Shown: positions 63,700 through 64,000 of the stretch, one piece after another
Position numbering within the stretch: position 1 is the stretch's first letter
Layout of the letters: each line of letters begins with the position of its first letter
NCBI RefSeq assembly: GCF_000243095.1
Contig: NZ_AHJE01000022.1
Span: 1 to 64,000, forward strand
Length of the DNA stretch: 64,000 nucleotides
Source: Cupriavidus basilensis OR16
Lineage (GTDB): Bacteria; Pseudomonadota; Gammaproteobacteria; Burkholderiales; Burkholderiaceae
Direction: 5' to 3'
Translations under genes and position numbers: made by a program
The notes under the pieces: model-generated
Database searches by the model: none
What the model was told of the DNA's origin: nothing
What the model saw: only the letters and a program-made list of their open reading frames with translations

Positions 63700-64000
63700 A
63701 TGGCGAAGTCCAACACAGGCGCTGGCAGGAGGCTGCGTTACTGGCTGGCTGGCGGCGCGTGCCTGCTGACGCTGGCCACTGTAGTCCGCCATGCCTTGTT
63801 CCTGGCGGTCGAGGAGGACGCGTTCGAGCCCAAGCCGGCCGGCGCGGCTGACGCGTTGACGCCGGACCGCCTGGGCGTCGCGTCGCGCCAGTTCGCGTTT
63901 GCCAGCGGCGCGCGCATGCTGCGTGCTTCTTGCGTCCTGGCGCGGGGCGGTGACGCGCCCGCCGTGCTGATCTATCACGGCGACGAGGAAAACCTGTCCG
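63700..64000 (+). CDS. Alpha/beta-hydrolase-like protein (3' end outside window)
   Basis: The first 100 codons are visible. One N-terminal hydrophobic segment (YWLAGGACLLTLATVV) suggests a signal anchor or secreted protein. The end of the visible part, AVLIYHGDEENLS, resembles the beta-strand plus HG oxyanion-hole motif of alpha/beta hydrolases. The catalytic Ser, Asp and His lie beyond the window. The substrate is unknown. The ATG at 63700 is the first in frame; no strong ribosome site is seen. Confidence 0.6.
   Translation, partial: MAKSNTGAGRRLRYWLAGGACLLTLATVVRHALFLAVEEDAFEPKPAGAADALTPDRLGVASRQFAFASGARMLRASCVLARGGDAPAVLIYHGDEENLS

Overview
The window looks like a chromosomal segment of a GC-rich betaproteobacterium of the Burkholderiaceae, most likely Cupriavidus or a close relative. 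This rests on protein sequence recognition and on the gene order rlmE-ftsH-folP-glmM-pstSCAB-phoU-phoB-phoR-ppk/ppx, which is typical of that family. No database search was run.

Layout. (1) 1-12.4 kb is a one-direction catabolic cluster: a small HTH-like protein (cut by the window edge), a Rieske ring-hydroxylating oxygenase, a broken SDR, a cupin, an IclR regulator, an SDR without the usual active site, a ThDP enzyme, an L-aspartate-dehydrogenase-like enzyme, an aldehyde dehydrogenase, a VOC (extradiol-dioxygenase-like) protein, a ferredoxin-type reductase and an MFS transporter. A MarR regulator on the other strand closes it. (2) 12.6-19.1 kb holds a TTT/Bug solute receptor, a three-subunit molybdenum hydroxylase of the xanthine dehydrogenase family, a CoxG-like protein and a second IclR regulator nearly identical to the first. 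(3) 19.2-25.7 kb: a His/Gly-rich lipoprotein, a 46-aa membrane protein, a ParB-like protein, tRNA-Val, dnaQ, rnhA, a methyltransferase, gloB and mltD. (4) 25.9-35.2 kb: a damaged prpE-like gene, then an operon resembling the aerobic 2-aminobenzoyl-CoA (or salicylyl-CoA) pathway. It contains a flavin monooxygenase/old-yellow-enzyme fusion, SDR, enoyl-CoA hydratase, acyl-CoA dehydrogenase, a 5'-truncated CoA ligase, a thioesterase and RidA. (5) 35.3-47.6 kb is housekeeping: carA, a damaged lysE-type gene, carB, greA, a DUF4149 membrane protein, yhbY, rlmE, ftsH, folP, glmM. (6) 47.8-60.4 kb is a phosphate block: pstSCAB-phoU-phoBR, ppk, ppx, an OlsB-type acyltransferase and sixA, with PhoB-box-like repeats before pstS, between ppk and ppx, and before olsB. 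(7) 60.7-64 kb: infA, tRNA-Pro, a truncated GGDEF protein, tRNA-Arg and the start of a hydrolase.

A recurring oddity is damage inside otherwise recognisable genes: single-base shifts (ThDP enzyme, coxG, pstC, phoR, ppx), short exact tandem duplications (14 bp in the ThDP gene, 8 bp in prpE, 21 bp in gloB) and internal deletions (SDR, ALDH, prpE, CoA ligase, lysE, GGDEF). Because core genes such as pstC, phoR and ppx are hit, sequencing or assembly error is the simplest explanation for many of them, and the pseudogene calls should be read with that in mind.

The most interesting biology is the first cluster, which pairs an amino-acid dehydrogenase, a ThDP decarboxylase-like enzyme and an ALDH with ring-hydroxylating and ring-cleaving functions. 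Next are the apparent extension of PhoB control to the ornithine-lipid gene and the twin IclR regulators that bracket two catabolic modules.
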